Assembly (NCBI GenBank): GCA_026413225.1
Contig: CM048552.1
Span: 212,549,553-212,613,552, forward strand
Reading direction: 5' to 3'
DNA from: Otis tarda
Taxonomy: Eukaryota > Chordata > Aves > Otidiformes > Otididae
Length of the DNA stretch: 64,000 nt
This document shows positions 36,801 through 45,604 of the stretch, one piece after another. Position numbers and translations under genes: made by a program. The first letter of the stretch is position 1; every line of letters starts with the position of its first letter. The notes beneath the pieces were generated by a model that was not told the DNA's origin, ran no database searches, and worked only from the letters and a program-made list of their open reading frames with translations.

Positions 36801-39800
36801 ATGTGATTGCCCCAGGGCTTGTGGTTTTTTGACCCAGCTGCATCAGGAATATTAAAAAAAAAAAAAACCCAAAACAAAACCTTTCCTGTACTTGCTCTAT
36901 GTAGACCTTTCTCATAAAAAATGAGAACATGACAACTTTCAAAAACCTTCCACCAAGAACCATGATGAAACTGCTAGGCAGTCTGGTTTTGCTGTTGAGG
37001 AGAAGCATGGCATTCGTATATGCCAGTCTTTCCAGTCTGTTCAGAAAAGTCACTTAGACGTTGATTAGCTCTTACAGACTCCTTCATACACGTAACTTTG
37101 AGCTGGCGAAAATACCACACGTGTCAGCGTGTCACTTCAAATTCCTACGTCCGCAGCAAAGTCCTGATAGCGTCACTGAGAACTGTGTGGGCTTTCCTTC
37201 AGCGGGGGAAAATAAATGCTAAACGTCTTGTTCTGCTTACAGACAAATCTGTACTGTGTGGCGTTCTGGTTCTCTAAAGATTTGTAATCCCTTCGTATCA
37301 CCCGAGTCATCTGTCGAGTCCTCTCGTGAGGAGGTTAGCAGGAATCTGCATCACGAATAAAGCAGCAGAAAAATAAATTCTGTTCCATTACACCTCACAG
37401 ACGAGCAGCTGCCAGCTCATGTTTGAGCTCAGGTTATCTGTTAGCGGTGATTTGAAAACGTTAAGTGATTTCTCACATATTCCTCACGTGATGTTTGAGA
37501 AATGTGGAACTCACTGATGGAATAATTTGGGTTACTTCCTTGCTGTGGAAAGCCGCCTTGAACGTGACATGCAGTTGTTCTTTGACCAGAAATTCATCAC
37601 CTTATTTTTGAAGGAGAAAGTTTTTTATGCTTACTATTGGAATACAGAGTAATATTAGATCTATTATTTTCTTGTTCTGCTGGAAGTTACTGTGGAGTAC
37701 CGAGATAAATCTAACTGTAATCTTTCTTTTGTGACTGAGAAACTGAATCTTTCCCGAAAGTACTATCCAATAGCTAGTTGTTTCTATCTAAAAAACACCA
37801 AAAAGTTAATTTTTTTTTTTAAATGAGAAGAAAAACTTGCATCTAAATAAAATGTCTTTCCTATATAATTAATAAAATTTGTACTTTTGCATGTTACATC
37901 TCAAGGCATCTATTTGGTGGTGCAGGTAGCAATCCTTTTTTTTTTTTTTTTATGGAATTTGAATTCATCGCTGGAGAACCAAGCAGAAGTCACTGGTGTA
38001 AAAGGACAGGCTCTTTTTTTTTTCCTGCATTTGCTGTTCCCTTTAAATAAGTTACTTGATGTGCAGAGATTTATGCAGTTTTGTAAAAGCTGCTGCAGGA
38101 CAAACATACTCAAATATTCTGCTTTTGTTTGTCCAATTGAGCTAGGTAACATTACTTTATAGCTTATTTCTATAAAATTACAAAGAACTGTGTGCAGTAC
38201 TTTTTACCTGCTCCGCTTAGATGTTGCAGATCCATAATTACCGTGAGCTGCAAGAGGAGGAAGAAGCATCTCAGCTTTATCTGAAAGAAGTTTTCAAGGG
38301 AAATTTAGGCAGGATGAATAATTTTACTTTGACTTTAATAGGTGCTTTTCAGAAAGGCTGTTTTGCTGATCGGTAGCGCATGTGTCATCTACTGAAATCT
38401 AATAAAAGGTGTGGAAAAAATGACTAACAGTTTGTGTGAAAGACGATACTGATAGCATCTTAAAGAACTTCCAAATTATCTATTGTTAAATTCAGTGGTA
38501 TGTCATGTAAAATGAAAGTGGTTTTCTGTTCATATAAATCAATAGTAACAACCAGGCAATGGTAAATAATCTGTTAGCAAGTAGAAATAAAGAACGCACC
38601 TCTTAAAAAAAAAAAAATGCCTATTTTATCATCAATCTGACCCATTCTCTTTGGTATCTTATTATATATCCAGCCCATTGTCTGTGCAGTGTGATTTCTT
38701 AGAGCAGTTTTAAATTTTGGGGGGTGTTTTCATAACGTAATTTAATGAGAACTCGCTTCAAAGTGGTAAATTAAAGCTGTTCCTTTTAGGTTTGACGAAT
38801 TTGATGAGGCAATTGATGAGGCAATTGAGGATGATATCAAGGAGGCTGACGGAGGAGGTGTGTATCTGATGCTGTTTACTTTTCGTTGCAGTGGTGATAA
38901 GATTGAGATCAAATTTATTTTGATACGAGAAGCAACAAATATAATCCTCCCTCTTAAACGCCGTAGTTGAGGTTTTACTGTTGTATTTTTGGAATCAAAC
39001 TAAACTTCCCTCGGGAATGGCCATCCCAGGCTGCCAAAAGATGCCAAAAAGTATTTGGTCTTGATAGTTACAATCAGCTGGTACGTGTTTTGATGTATGA
39101 ACGCAATGAATTACGCATCACAAGGAAATGCTTAGAAGTTAATTTGTTAAGTTTTGGATTTGAGATTGGAACGGCAGCCAGCACTGTTGACATCCCGTGT
39201 GTCTCAGGAACAAGACTCCAGACGGAGTCCTGCAGGACAGAATATGTTCTGCTTTACAGAACATAAACTGAATCTAGAGGTACGGAAGAAAGATACGTAT
39301 AAAGTTAAACCAAAAATAAACTTGCTCTTTTTCTAGTCGGGGATGTCCCTGCTCCTTGCAGGGGGGTTGGACTGAATGGCCTTTGAAGATCCCTTCCAAC
39401 TCTAACCATTCTATGATTCTTTTTCCCCTCCTTCAATCGCTGAATCCAGGCATTGGCAGAGGCAAAGACATGTCTAACATCACGGGTCACCGTGGAAAAG
39501 ACATTTCTACAATCCTAGAGGAAGAAAGGAAAGAAAACAAGCGACCGCAAAGGGCTGCTGCGGCACGACGCAAGAAACGACGGCGACTAAATGACTTGGA
39601 CAGCGACAGTAATCTGGATGAAGAAGAGAGTGAGGATGAATTCAAGATCAGTGATGGGTAGGTAGGCAATTTAACTTCCACCCTAAGTCACGGACCGCTA
39701 CAGGCTTCTGTGACTCTGCAGTGCCCCCGAAACGATTGTTAGGAGCACGTGCCCAGTGCTGGAACCGCGCTGCACAGTGCCAGCAAAAGTCCTCCTGGCC

Positions 39801-42800
39801 TAGGGGAACGTCGCTGTAGTGGAGAAACCCTACTCCGGATCCACGTGCTGAAATAATCCACTCTGTATTTTAAGCAAAACATGTCCTGGAAATGTTGCTG
39901 GTATGTTTGAGGCCAGATGTGGGGTTCCGTACATGGGTATGTGAGCGAAGGAGGCAGATGGGCTCGGTTCTCTGACTGATGTGGCTATCTAGCAGAAATC
40001 CTGAAAAAAGATGTATCTAAAATGAGGCTGGCTGTTTCCTTTTGAATATATCTCCCATTTTGTGGGATTTTTATTGGGCCTAATTGTAATTTTAGAAATT
40101 GGAAGAGTAAAATGGTCCCATTTAGAGCATGCAGAACTTGACATGCACATTCTGAAGTCAATTCCTGGTTTCTGTTCTCTAGGAGACAGAGTTTGAAAAC
40201 AGATGAAGTGGTTTATACTGTAGAAAACAAATAAATGTCATGTGAAACTTTAAAGGCTAAATGAGTATTGCTCTGGCCAGCTGAAACTCTTTTTCCATGG
40301 AATGTCTCACCATTCAGTCTTTGTGTAGAAGGGCCTGTTGTGATAGGACGAGGGGTAGTGGTTTTAAAATAGAGGGAGGTAGATTTAATTGGATATTAGG
40401 AAAAACTTTCTTACACTGAGGGTGGTGGAACGCTGGCACAGGTTGCCCAGAGAGGTGGTGGATGCCCCATCCCTGGAAACATTCCAGGCCAGGTTGGCTG
40501 GGGCTCTGAGCAACCTGATCTGGTTGGAGATGTCCCTGCTCCTTGCAGGGGGGTTGGACTGGGTGGCCTTTGAAGGTCCCTTCCAACCCAAACCATCCTG
40601 TGAGTCTATGATCCCAAGTATACAACTAAAACCTGGTGCCAGTGATGGCATTCTGCTCTCTCGCGATCTTTGCTCCACATTATTACTGTAAAACTTGTGC
40701 TTTTTTTTTTTTATGTAAGACAATACTCATTTTGCATATACCGCTTGTAAAATACAAATATTGTTTCGATCCTTGGTTTCCGGTACCTATCTCTGTTGTC
40801 TGTGGTCTCTCTTTGAACAGATCTCAGGACGAGTTTGTTATATCCGAGGAAAATCTGGATGAAAGTGAAGACGACCCACCATCAAACGAAGACAGCGACT
40901 CAGAGTTCTGCGCCCGCATATCCAGGCGACACCTCTCCAGGCCGATGAGGCAAAGCAGGCGGTTACGAAGGAAAACAGTCAAGAAAAAATATTCTGAAGA
41001 TGACGAAGATGAAGACTCTGAGGATAACTCAAGCAGAGAATCTGGTGAGCATAAGAAGTCTTAGATATATAAATACTTTGTACCGGGGAGAGGAAGAGTG
41101 GAAGTCTCTGTTTCCTGTCACGACAATAACTTTTTTGCTTGCTTTGGTCAAGTCAGATGTAATTTTTGCTGTAAAGGAGTTTGCTGCTGTTTCTGCTGTG
41201 AATGTTCTGCAGGAAGCTGGTGCTGAGTACGAGGTTCCTGGCATTTTAAGTAACGATGTATTTAAATGAATGCTTGTGCTGTGGTTCGAAAGGCCGCCTT
41301 TGTCGATAGTTTCAGCTACCCTGTACCTTCCTCTTTGGCACGTGATTGCAGGGAAGAGAAAGAGTGGAGGCAAAAATGCCCTTCTTTATAGCTGCTTGAA
41401 AACCACCTGAATACCTCTGAAAAAACTTCTGAAAGAAGCATTTTCCCTCACTTCGCGTGGAAGAAAATTCCTTCAGTTGTACGGCATTCTGTGTTCTCTA
41501 GCAAGCTTGAAAGCAAATGATAACACCTTGAATCTCTCTCCTACGATTATCCTTTCTGATCTTTCATAACTGAAGACTCTTGCATCACAGGAGAACTTAA
41601 CAATTCATTTATTCTATCTCTGTCCTTCAGCCAGTTTGTTTTCTGTTTGCGCAGTTTGAAGTGTGAGAATAGCACCTACGCAATACTTAAACCTTTTCCT
41701 GATTAGCATCTCTCTCTGAAGACTGTCCTTCTTGTTTCCGCTTCATTTGAGACCCAGTCCTAGAAAGTGCCAGATGTGTAAGCACTTATTTTTATTGTGA
41801 ATTTAAGGTACTGAGTATAAAGAGATTGCTCATATGTTCTATAATGCACAGGAGCAACTATTTGTTTCCTGATGGGGACACATTTGTGATAAAGTAATCC
41901 AATTCCAGTAGCATTCCATAAATATTCAAGAGTATAGCCTTAACTGTGCGTTTCTCTTTCACCCCTGTTGCCATCCCTCAGGATCCTGCTTTACGCCTGT
42001 TTTGAGCTAAGGAAATAGTGTCCTGCGAGTGGCTTTGTTTTCAGTCTCCAGAGAAGGAGTTTCTTTCTGAAGGTGGCCGTTCTTGCTGACTTGCTGTGAT
42101 TCTTTCCCTGATATTTTAGGAAGTAAAGAGGATGCCGCTTTGATCTGTGACCCATGTCAGTCATTAACTTAGGAACAGTGTGTGACATGTATAGAAATGT
42201 ATCCTGGGGTAATTGTTCTGGCACAGCTGAGTGAAAAAGCAGCTGAAGTTGACTGAAGGCTATTTTCAGCTGGTGTAAATACATTTAATTCTTAAAGACA
42301 CCAGCTGCAGTAGGCTGGTGCAGGAAGAACTGTGAATGATGGTAAGTTTCTTCTATACAGTTTCTATTTTAAGCAGACTTACAATCAAGTGAAACTGAAT
42401 TTTTGTTGTTAATTTAACTTCTGTAACTCGAGTCTTACCCGGAGTTTCATCTTGTCAGTGGTTTTTCATCTACCTGTTCTTAGAAGTGTTTGAGTAGAGC
42501 ACAATTTATCTAAACTTTAAAACCAGAAAGGACTTTTCGGTGTCAGTGGTAATGTCCATCATCAACTCCAATTCATAAGGTTGTTTCAACTGTCAGGAGT
42601 TGTAGAGGAGGCATCTTTGGCAACAGCAGAGATGAGGGAACAAAAACACAGGAAAGAAACTTCTGGAGGAGTTTGAGGGAAACAGAAAAAGGGTTTGTGA
42701 GAAGATTTTAAAATCAAGCAATTCTACGCTGGCGATGAATGGAGGAACTGATGGATGAGCCTGGAACGGGTCAGCGTAATGAGGCACGATGGTTGAGACT

Positions 42801-44905
42801 CTCCAGCGCTGAAAGAGCGCGTGGTTTTATTGGTGCTGGTCTAAACCTTTATCTAAATTGTGCAGTTTTGCTTTAACGGAATAATGCACATCACTGTTTT
42901 CTTCTGAACAGAGAGCGGTGATTACACAGATTACAGTGATGACGATTACCTGGAAACTAGGAGGAGAAGATCAAGACGGAATCAGAAGAGACAAGTTAAT
43001 TATAAGGAAGATTCAGAAAGTGATGGCTCACAGAAGAGTGTCCGATACGGGAAGGAGTTGAGAAGAGTTCATAAACGCAGGATCTCCACTTCTGATAGTG
43101 AAGGTAAAATAACCAGTCCACCGCTTGCGGGAGCTGGTATATGTCAGCATTAGCGTGAAGAAAAAACTGTCTATAATTCACAAATTTTGGAGAATCTTCT
43201 TTCTCTTGTTCCTTGATGTTTCTCAGAAACTGTTTCCTTCTGAAACAGTCCACTGGTGCTTGATGGTGCACTGTTACAGCCACTCCCCAAAGTAAGGGCA
43301 GTCACGCCGTGGGCGTCTGGTGTGCGTCTTGATGTAAAATCAGCTTTTTACAAAAGCCAACCCCTGGCTTTGGGTGCTTTGCATTCCGGGCGCCCAGCTT
43401 ATGAGACCTTAGGTCCAGCTCTCAGACGCTGAGCGGCGCGGGTTGCGATGGGCGCCAGGCTTGCTTCCTCAGAAAATCGGCCGCGTTTGACAGGCCTCTG
43501 ATTTGTAGGTAAGTTTTGGAAGTGCTAGCCTGAGTTTAGAGTGTTAGAGGATCCTCTTAGATGAAGGGAAATAAATATTTAATGCAACCATATAGTATCT
43601 CAAAAACTTGATGTTGTACTTCAGTGCAGTCTGTTCTCAGAAGTACAGCGTAAAGGCTCTCTGCTAAGACCCTGCTACATGGTGGCAGAGTTTTTTTGCT
43701 GCCTGCAGTTGTGACTTTAAGCAGGGCCTGACTGGTGTCTTTCCTCCGTGAAATCCCCTTTGCTCAGGTATTTTTGGTCCTGGCTTTTTGCATGTTAAAA
43801 TCAGCACCATTTAGTCCCACTGCAGTACTCTCCCACTGTTCCCACGATGCGTTACAAAACACGTAACAGCGTTACTGGAAGTGTAATTATGTTGAAAATA
43901 CAGGAACTCTGACAGAGCCCCTAGCAGCTCGAACCTACGTTCAACACCACCCTTTCAACCAACAATTCACGTGCGTTTCTAAGGGAAGCTGCAAGGAGAC
44001 ATCACGCGCTGTTTGCCATTTAATTTCTCGGTCTCCATCTTTTCTCACCTAAGCCATCAAGGGTCGGTGTAAAGCTGTCAGTGTGTGGGCAATATTCCAG
44101 TTTGCCAAAAAAAAAAAAATAATCTTCCCCTGTTCTCTCGAGGAGGGGGGGAGTGAGAGAGAGACTGCGTAGTCTGGTCCCGATCGGGGCTGAACTGCGA
44201 CAGGGAACCTGGGAAAGGAGGTAGAAATGTGAATTTTTGAATACGAAAGACAAAAAAAAAAACTAAAAAGTGTAATTGTTTTGGCTGCACTCAGATTTGC
44301 TAATGGCTTTAAGTCTGCTGCTTATTCCAGAGAGCTACACATCTAAGAACTCTGAAGATGACGAATCCACCAAGGATTCCAAGCGATTGAATCGAAAACG
44401 TCGACGAAGTACAGATGACTACTCTGAGGAGGAAGGAGAGGATGAGGAAGACGAAGGGAGGCCTGTCCGCAAACGGCTCAATCGGATCGAAACAGACGAG
44501 GAAGACAACTGCGAAAATGCTAACGACGATGCAGAAAACCCCGCTCCTGCAAATAAGCTGCCAGCACCCCAAGCTCCTCAAGACAACACCAAGAAGCACT
44601 GCTACCGGATAGAAAGCGACGACGAAGATGACTTTGATAACGTAGGGAAAGTAGAGAGCCCTTTGGACTACAGCCTGGTGGATTTGCCTTCCACCAACGG
44701 ACAGAGCCCAGGTAAAACCATTGAGAACTTGATTGGCAAGCCAGGGGAGAAGAACCAGGCTCCCAAGGACAGCGCGGCCAGTGCCAGCCTGGCGCCCAAC
44801 GGGACGGGGAGCGGGCAGGAAGCAGTAGGGCCGGAGGAAGATGAAGACGAACTTTTGAGAGTGACTGACCTTGTTGATTACGTCTGTAACAGTGAACAGT
44901 TATAA
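12771..44905 (+). CDS. RSF1: RSF1 coding sequence, exons 2-16 (exon 1 outside window)
   Basis: Remodeling and spacing factor 1, the histone-chaperone partner of the ISWI ATPase SMARCA5 in the nuclear RSF complex, which spaces nucleosomes. Exons: 12771-12862, 17020-17112, 17908-18113, 20153-20310, 23130-24862, 27226-27423, 28661-28765, 30349-30428, 34732-34786, 36012-36121, 38790-38857, 39450-39657, 40821-41044, 42912-43103, 44331-44905. Every junction has AG/GT borders and the phases join without a break, giving about 1365 codons. The remembered human protein is 1441 residues with roughly 60 in exon 1, so little is missing. Conserved blocks are recognisable in nearly every exon, including a C4HC3 PHD finger across exons 7-8 and the C-terminal NSEQL. 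The first two bases of exon 2 complete a codon begun in exon 1. Identity rests on remembered human sequence, not on a search. Confidence 0.96.
12863..17019. other. RSF1 intron 2, no feature seen
   Basis: About 4.2 kb of AT-rich intron with an A-run at 13050-13068. No transposon or RNA gene recognised, which is notable beside the CR1-rich neighbours. Confidence 0.6.
17020..17112 (+). CDS. RSF1: RSF1 exon 3
   Basis: This 93-nt, 31-codon exon lacks its own long ORF signal but is clear by homology: ICQEFNSTWAWEMEKKGYL, then EMSVECKL and GILK. Acceptor GTGACAG, donor AAG|GTACGC, phase 0 at both ends, so it could be skipped without a frameshift. The residues near the end read GILK where I recall ALLK in human. 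It continues the N-terminal conserved domain. An ATG inside the upstream intron (17013) opens the same region in another frame and is not meaningful. Confidence 0.96.
17228..17310 (+). mobile_element. CR1 3' tip, different subfamily
   Basis: GTTGGACTTGATGATCTTGG followed by TCTTTTCCAACCTTAAAGATT and an eroded TTCTGTAATTCT end. This matches the 3' end of a separate avian CR1 subfamily from the others here. Only about 80 bp is left, in RSF1 intron 3, sense. Confidence 0.75.
17634..17745 (+). repeat. A-rich low-complexity tract
   Basis: A-runs broken by AAAC and ACC units, in intron 3 between the CR1 tip and exon 4. Likely variable in length. Confidence 0.8.
17908..18113 (+). CDS. RSF1: RSF1 exon 4
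   Basis: Begins YLCECQFDDNLKFKNIINEE, then DADAMRLQPIGRDKDGLMYW and YQLDQEHNVRMYIEEQDDQD, ending KCIVR in phase 2. Acceptor TTTTCAG, donor AG|GTATTC followed by a C then T run. The block contains the aromatic GLMYWYQLD motif seen in WHIM-containing remodeler subunits. It is nearly identical to the remembered human protein. Length 206 nt. Confidence 0.97.
18114..20152. other. RSF1 intron 4
   Basis: Single-copy-looking. Contains an ATT/T repeat at 18862-18900 and a C/T run just after the donor. No transposon or exon seen. Confidence 0.6.
20153..20310 (+). CDS. RSF1: RSF1 exon 5
   Basis: Acceptor CATCTAG behind a T/C tract; one base completes the arginine codon shared with exon 4. Reads NRNELAETLELLKAQIDPAL, then a polar tail with NDSQQENSSRESPSIEDEE and KKGEDAPTQ. 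Donor CAAG|GTTTTC. The first half is the end of the conserved N-terminal domain, the second half opens the long disordered acidic region. Length 158 nt, ends in phase 1. Confidence 0.95.
20311..21565. other. RSF1 intron 5, first part
   Basis: Very AT-rich (20400-20600 especially). No exon or transposon recognised. Confidence 0.6.
21566..21733 (-). mobile_element. CR1 LINE 3' fragment (about 170 bp)
   Basis: Starts near a degraded tip (GGAATCACAGAGTGGTTTG) and runs to TCTCTGGGCAACCTGTT. Minus strand reads DAPSLETFQARLDRALSNLM. Antisense in RSF1 intron 5. Confidence 0.9.
21734..23129. other. RSF1 intron 5, second part
   Basis: No exon, RNA gene or transposon recognised up to the exon 6 acceptor. 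Confidence 0.6.
23130..24862 (+). CDS. RSF1: RSF1 exon 6, large charged central exon
   Basis: This is the largest coding exon: 1733 nt, 577 full codons after the shared codon. It encodes a Glu/Lys/Ser-rich disordered segment with many VKEE/VKLE-type motifs (for example near 23270-23390), conserved blocks KIPLKKREIKL and GPLCKCVTPTK, ITSERQKEGIKLTIRISSRK, and near its end RTLRRSPRISKPTPKV. As I recall, that last block overlaps the human region mapped to ubiquitinated H2A binding. Ends SKVNK with donor AAG|GTAATA in phase 0. The central serine/glutamate-rich part is clearly diverged from human while both ends are conserved. The reading frame stays open past the donor to 25000. Confidence 0.97.
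24863..27225. other. RSF1 intron 6
   Basis: The exon 6 frame continues 46 codons to 25000 including the stop. An AATAAA hexamer lies at 25116-25121. The rest is AT-rich with an A-run at 26922-26940 and a TA repeat at 27140-27156. No transposon seen. Confidence 0.6.
27226..27423 (+). CDS. RSF1: RSF1 exon 7, acidic run and start of PHD finger
   Basis: Reads RSKVRWTGTRTRGRWKYSS, an acidic run of Glu/Asp (27322-27363), then ADDDEPCKKCGLPNHPEL. Donor CTG|GTGAGA, phase 0. The acceptor CGTAG at 27221-27225 is chosen because exon 6 ends in phase 0 and the next AG would shift the frame; an in-frame TAG sits in the acceptor itself. Human, as remembered, has several more residues before KVRWTG, so the 5' edge is slightly shorter here. 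The CKKC pair supplies the first zinc ligands of the PHD finger. Confidence 0.92.
27424..28660. other. RSF1 intron 7 with AACC/A-rich repeat
   Basis: A low-complexity block at 27683-27773 is made of A-runs and CCAACCAACC units. No exon or transposon otherwise. Confidence 0.65.
28661..28765 (+). CDS. RSF1: RSF1 exon 8, core of PHD finger
   Basis: Thirty-five codons: ILLCDSCDSGYHTACLRPPL then MIIPDGEWFCPPCQH. With CKKC from exon 7 this makes a complete C4HC3 PHD finger: Cys-X2-Cys, Cys-X2-Cys, His-X2-Cys, Cys-X2-Cys. PHD fingers bind histone tails; the exact ligand of this one cannot be read from sequence. Acceptor TCCGCAG, donor CAT|GTATGG, phase 0 at both ends. Skipping it would remove six of eight zinc ligands without shifting the frame. 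Confidence 0.98.
28766..30348. other. RSF1 intron 8, no feature seen
   Basis: Single-copy-looking intron sequence. No recognised repeat. Confidence 0.6.
30349..30428 (+). CDS. RSF1: RSF1 exon 9
   Basis: KLLCEKLEEQLQDLDVVLKK then KERAER, a short helical, charged segment directly after the PHD finger. Acceptor CCCTTAG, donor CAG|GTACTG. Length 80 nt, ends in phase 2. One residue differs from remembered human (VVL for VAL). Confidence 0.96.
30429..31714. other. RSF1 intron 9, first part, no feature seen
   Basis: Single-copy-looking. Nothing recognised before the CR1. Confidence 0.6.
31715..32024 (+). mobile_element. CR1 LINE 3' fragment (about 310 bp)
   Basis: Sense to RSF1. Begins GAGATGGGGACAAACTCTTC, reads [20 protein letters not shown] and EAVDAPSLETFQARLDEAPS, and ends ACCATTCCATAACTTTATGA. 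Intron 9. Confidence 0.92.
32025..34269. other. RSF1 intron 9, middle
   Basis: Single-copy-looking, with a T-run at 32275-32287. The stretch 33840-34270 looks different in tone (C/T-rich) and may belong to the old LINE that follows, but I cannot show it. Confidence 0.5.
34270..34432 (-). mobile_element. Possible ancient LINE (CR1/L3-like) fragment
   Basis: The run TTGTCCATTTTGGATTGCAT, then CCATCTTTGCATAATTTTTC, then CACTGCCTCCCAGGTTGG resembles, in order, the motifs of an old amniote CR1/L3-type LINE 3' region (a conserved antisense phrase with 'cattttgaattgcatcc' and 'cctcccagcttgg'). It is strongly eroded. The assignment is from memory of the family, and boundaries are rough. Confidence 0.35.
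34732..34786 (+). CDS. RSF1: RSF1 exon 10 (55 nt)
   Basis: A very short exon: one base completes arginine, then KERLVYVGISIENIIPPQ. Acceptor CTGAAG after a strong T/C tract, donor CAG|GTAAGT, which is a consensus donor. Phase 2 in, phase 0 out. All visible residues match the remembered human protein. Confidence 0.96.
34787..36011. other. RSF1 intron 10, no feature seen
   Basis: AT-rich intron. No exon or transposon recognised. Confidence 0.6.
36012..36121 (+). CDS. RSF1: RSF1 exon 11
   Basis: EPEIPEGQEEKKKDSKKPKS followed by KLLERRSTRTRKCISY. Acceptor GAACAG, donor AG|GTCAGC, phase 2 out. A lysine-rich stretch next to an Arg-rich block, possibly a nuclear localisation or nucleic-acid-contacting segment (inference). 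Length 110 nt. Confidence 0.95.
36122..38789. other. RSF1 intron 11, no transposon seen
   Basis: About 2.7 kb, with short A and T runs (36854-36867, 37936-37951). No exon, RNA gene or transposon recognised. Confidence 0.6.
38790..38857 (+). CDS. RSF1: RSF1 exon 12 (68 nt)
   Basis: Shared arginine, then FDEFDEAIDEAIEDDIKEAD and GG, an acidic amphipathic repeat. Acceptor TTTTAG, donor GGAG|GTGTGT. Phase 1 out. The DEAIDEAIEDD segment is identical to what I recall in human. Confidence 0.94.
38858..39336. other. RSF1 intron 12, first part
   Basis: Single-copy-looking until the CR1 tip at its 3' end. Nothing recognised. Confidence 0.6.
39337..39420 (+). mobile_element. CR1 3' tip abutting the exon 13 splice site
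   Basis: GGGATGTCCCTGCTCCTTGC through CCCTTCCAACTCTAACCATT and the terminal CTATGATTCT. Only about 84 bp remain. It ends 29 nt before exon 13 of RSF1 and is sense to the gene. It contains a CTAAC branch-point-like motif (39402-39406), and no AG occurs between that and the acceptor at 39448-39449. Confidence 0.92.
39450..39657 (+). CDS. RSF1: RSF1 exon 13
   Basis: Reads IGRGKDMSNITGHRGKDIST, then ILEEERKENKRPQRAAAARR, a KKRRRL basic run typical of a nuclear localisation signal, and an acidic tail ending DEFKISDG. Acceptor ATCCAG, donor GG|GTAGGT. Length 208 nt. A CR1 3' end lies only 29 nt upstream of the exon, so part of its splicing signal may be repeat-derived. Confidence 0.96.
39658..40324. 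other. RSF1 intron 13, first part
   Basis: Single-copy-looking; nothing recognised. Confidence 0.6.
40325..40612 (+). mobile_element. CR1 LINE 3' fragment (about 290 bp)
   Basis: Sense to RSF1, intron 13. Reads [20 protein letters not shown], then TFQARLAGALSNLIWLEMSL, ending ACCATCCTGTGAGTCTATGA. It ends about 210 nt before exon 14. Confidence 0.93.
40821..41044 (+). CDS. RSF1: RSF1 exon 14
   Basis: SQDEFVISEENLDESEDDPP and SNEDSDSEFCARISRRHLSR, then RPMRQSRRLRRKT-type basic residues and an acidic SEDDEDEDSEDNSS tail. Acceptor GAACAG, donor CTG|GTGAGC. Length 224 nt, phase 1 out. Alternating acidic and basic tracts fit a histone-chaperone tail. Confidence 0.95.
41045..42911. other. RSF1 intron 14, no feature seen
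   Basis: About 1.9 kb. No transposon, exon or RNA gene recognised. Confidence 0.6.
42912..43103 (+). CDS. RSF1: RSF1 exon 15
   Basis: ESGDYTDYSDDDYLETRRRR, then SRRNQKRQVNYKEDSESDGS, KSVRYGKELRRVHKRR and ISTSDSE. Acceptor GAACAG, donor GAAG|GTAAAA. The two exons around it join as G|AG codons on both sides, so the phase is 1 in and 1 out (192 nt, multiple of three): it could be skipped in frame. Confidence 0.94.
43104..44330. other. RSF1 intron 15
   Basis: A GC-richer island near 43375-43490 has several CGs but no splice-bounded open frame. An A-run lies at 44107-44119. No transposon seen. Confidence 0.6.
44331..44905 (+). CDS. RSF1: RSF1 exon 16, last coding exon and stop
   Basis: Acceptor TATTCCAG; reads ESYTSKNSEDDESTKDSKR, a run of basic and acidic tracts, VGKVESPLDYSLVDLPSTNG, then IENLIGKPGEKNQAPKDS and the C-terminus RVTDLVDYVCNSEQL with TAA at 44903. 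The last forty residues are nearly invariant against remembered human. The middle (Ala/Pro-rich, near 44540-44590) is diverged. Confidence 0.96.
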
Positions 44906-45598
44906 GACTTCCATTTTTGTGCTAATTTATTCCACGGTAGCTCATACCAGCGGGCCAGTTATTAAAAGCTGTTTTATTTTTCCTAGAAAATTCTCCACTA
45001 CAGTATCACTTTTTAGAAGCAAGAATTTCACCAGTCCTGCAGTCTTTCTGTGAAGTGACCAGTTTTGAACTTTGAAGATTAATTGCTGTAAATTCCCTCT
45101 CTTATCCCCCCTTCTCCTTCCAAGTCCATGGTCCTGGGTAATTTCACTCACAAAAACCTTATAACAACAAGAGATTTGTATATTTTTGACTTTATATTTC
45201 CTGAGTGCATACAAATTTGTGGAAATGGGTGGCCTAAGAAAGCATTCCAAATCGGTCAGGGCCCAAACCGGAACTGGGGTGGGTTTGGCTCAAGGGGTGG
45301 GCGGGGGGGGGATGCCAGAAGCACTTGTGCTTTAGCTTTTTCATATGAGATATATATTATATTTAAATGTTCACAACTTAGATTACAACTTAACAGACAG
45401 TTTAAAAAAGAAAAAAAAGAATTAATGTCTGTACTGTCGCATTTTGTGGGTTGTAGGTTAACATACCATAGCTCATTTTAGTAATCACCTTCACGGGCGC
45501 AGTTTGATTTTAATACTGGAGGCAAACAGAATTATTAGAGGCCGAGAAGGTACCGTACGCAAGAACTCTACTATCCATTATGACTTGCAGACTTTCCT

Positions 45599-45604
45599 AA
45601 TAAA
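45599..45604 (+). terminator. RSF1: Possible proximal RSF1 poly(A) signal
   Basis: AATAAA about 0.7 kb after the stop, followed within 20 nt by a GU-containing stretch (45614-45626). It could give a short 3'UTR form. Other AATAAA hexamers occur at 46605-46610 and 48445-48450, the last just before an antisense CR1, with weaker downstream context. Confidence 0.4.

Noticed and set aside
43375-43490. GC-rich island in RSF1 intron 15 as a hidden exon
   Set aside because: No open frame with acceptor and donor in usable phase; the flanking exons already join correctly.
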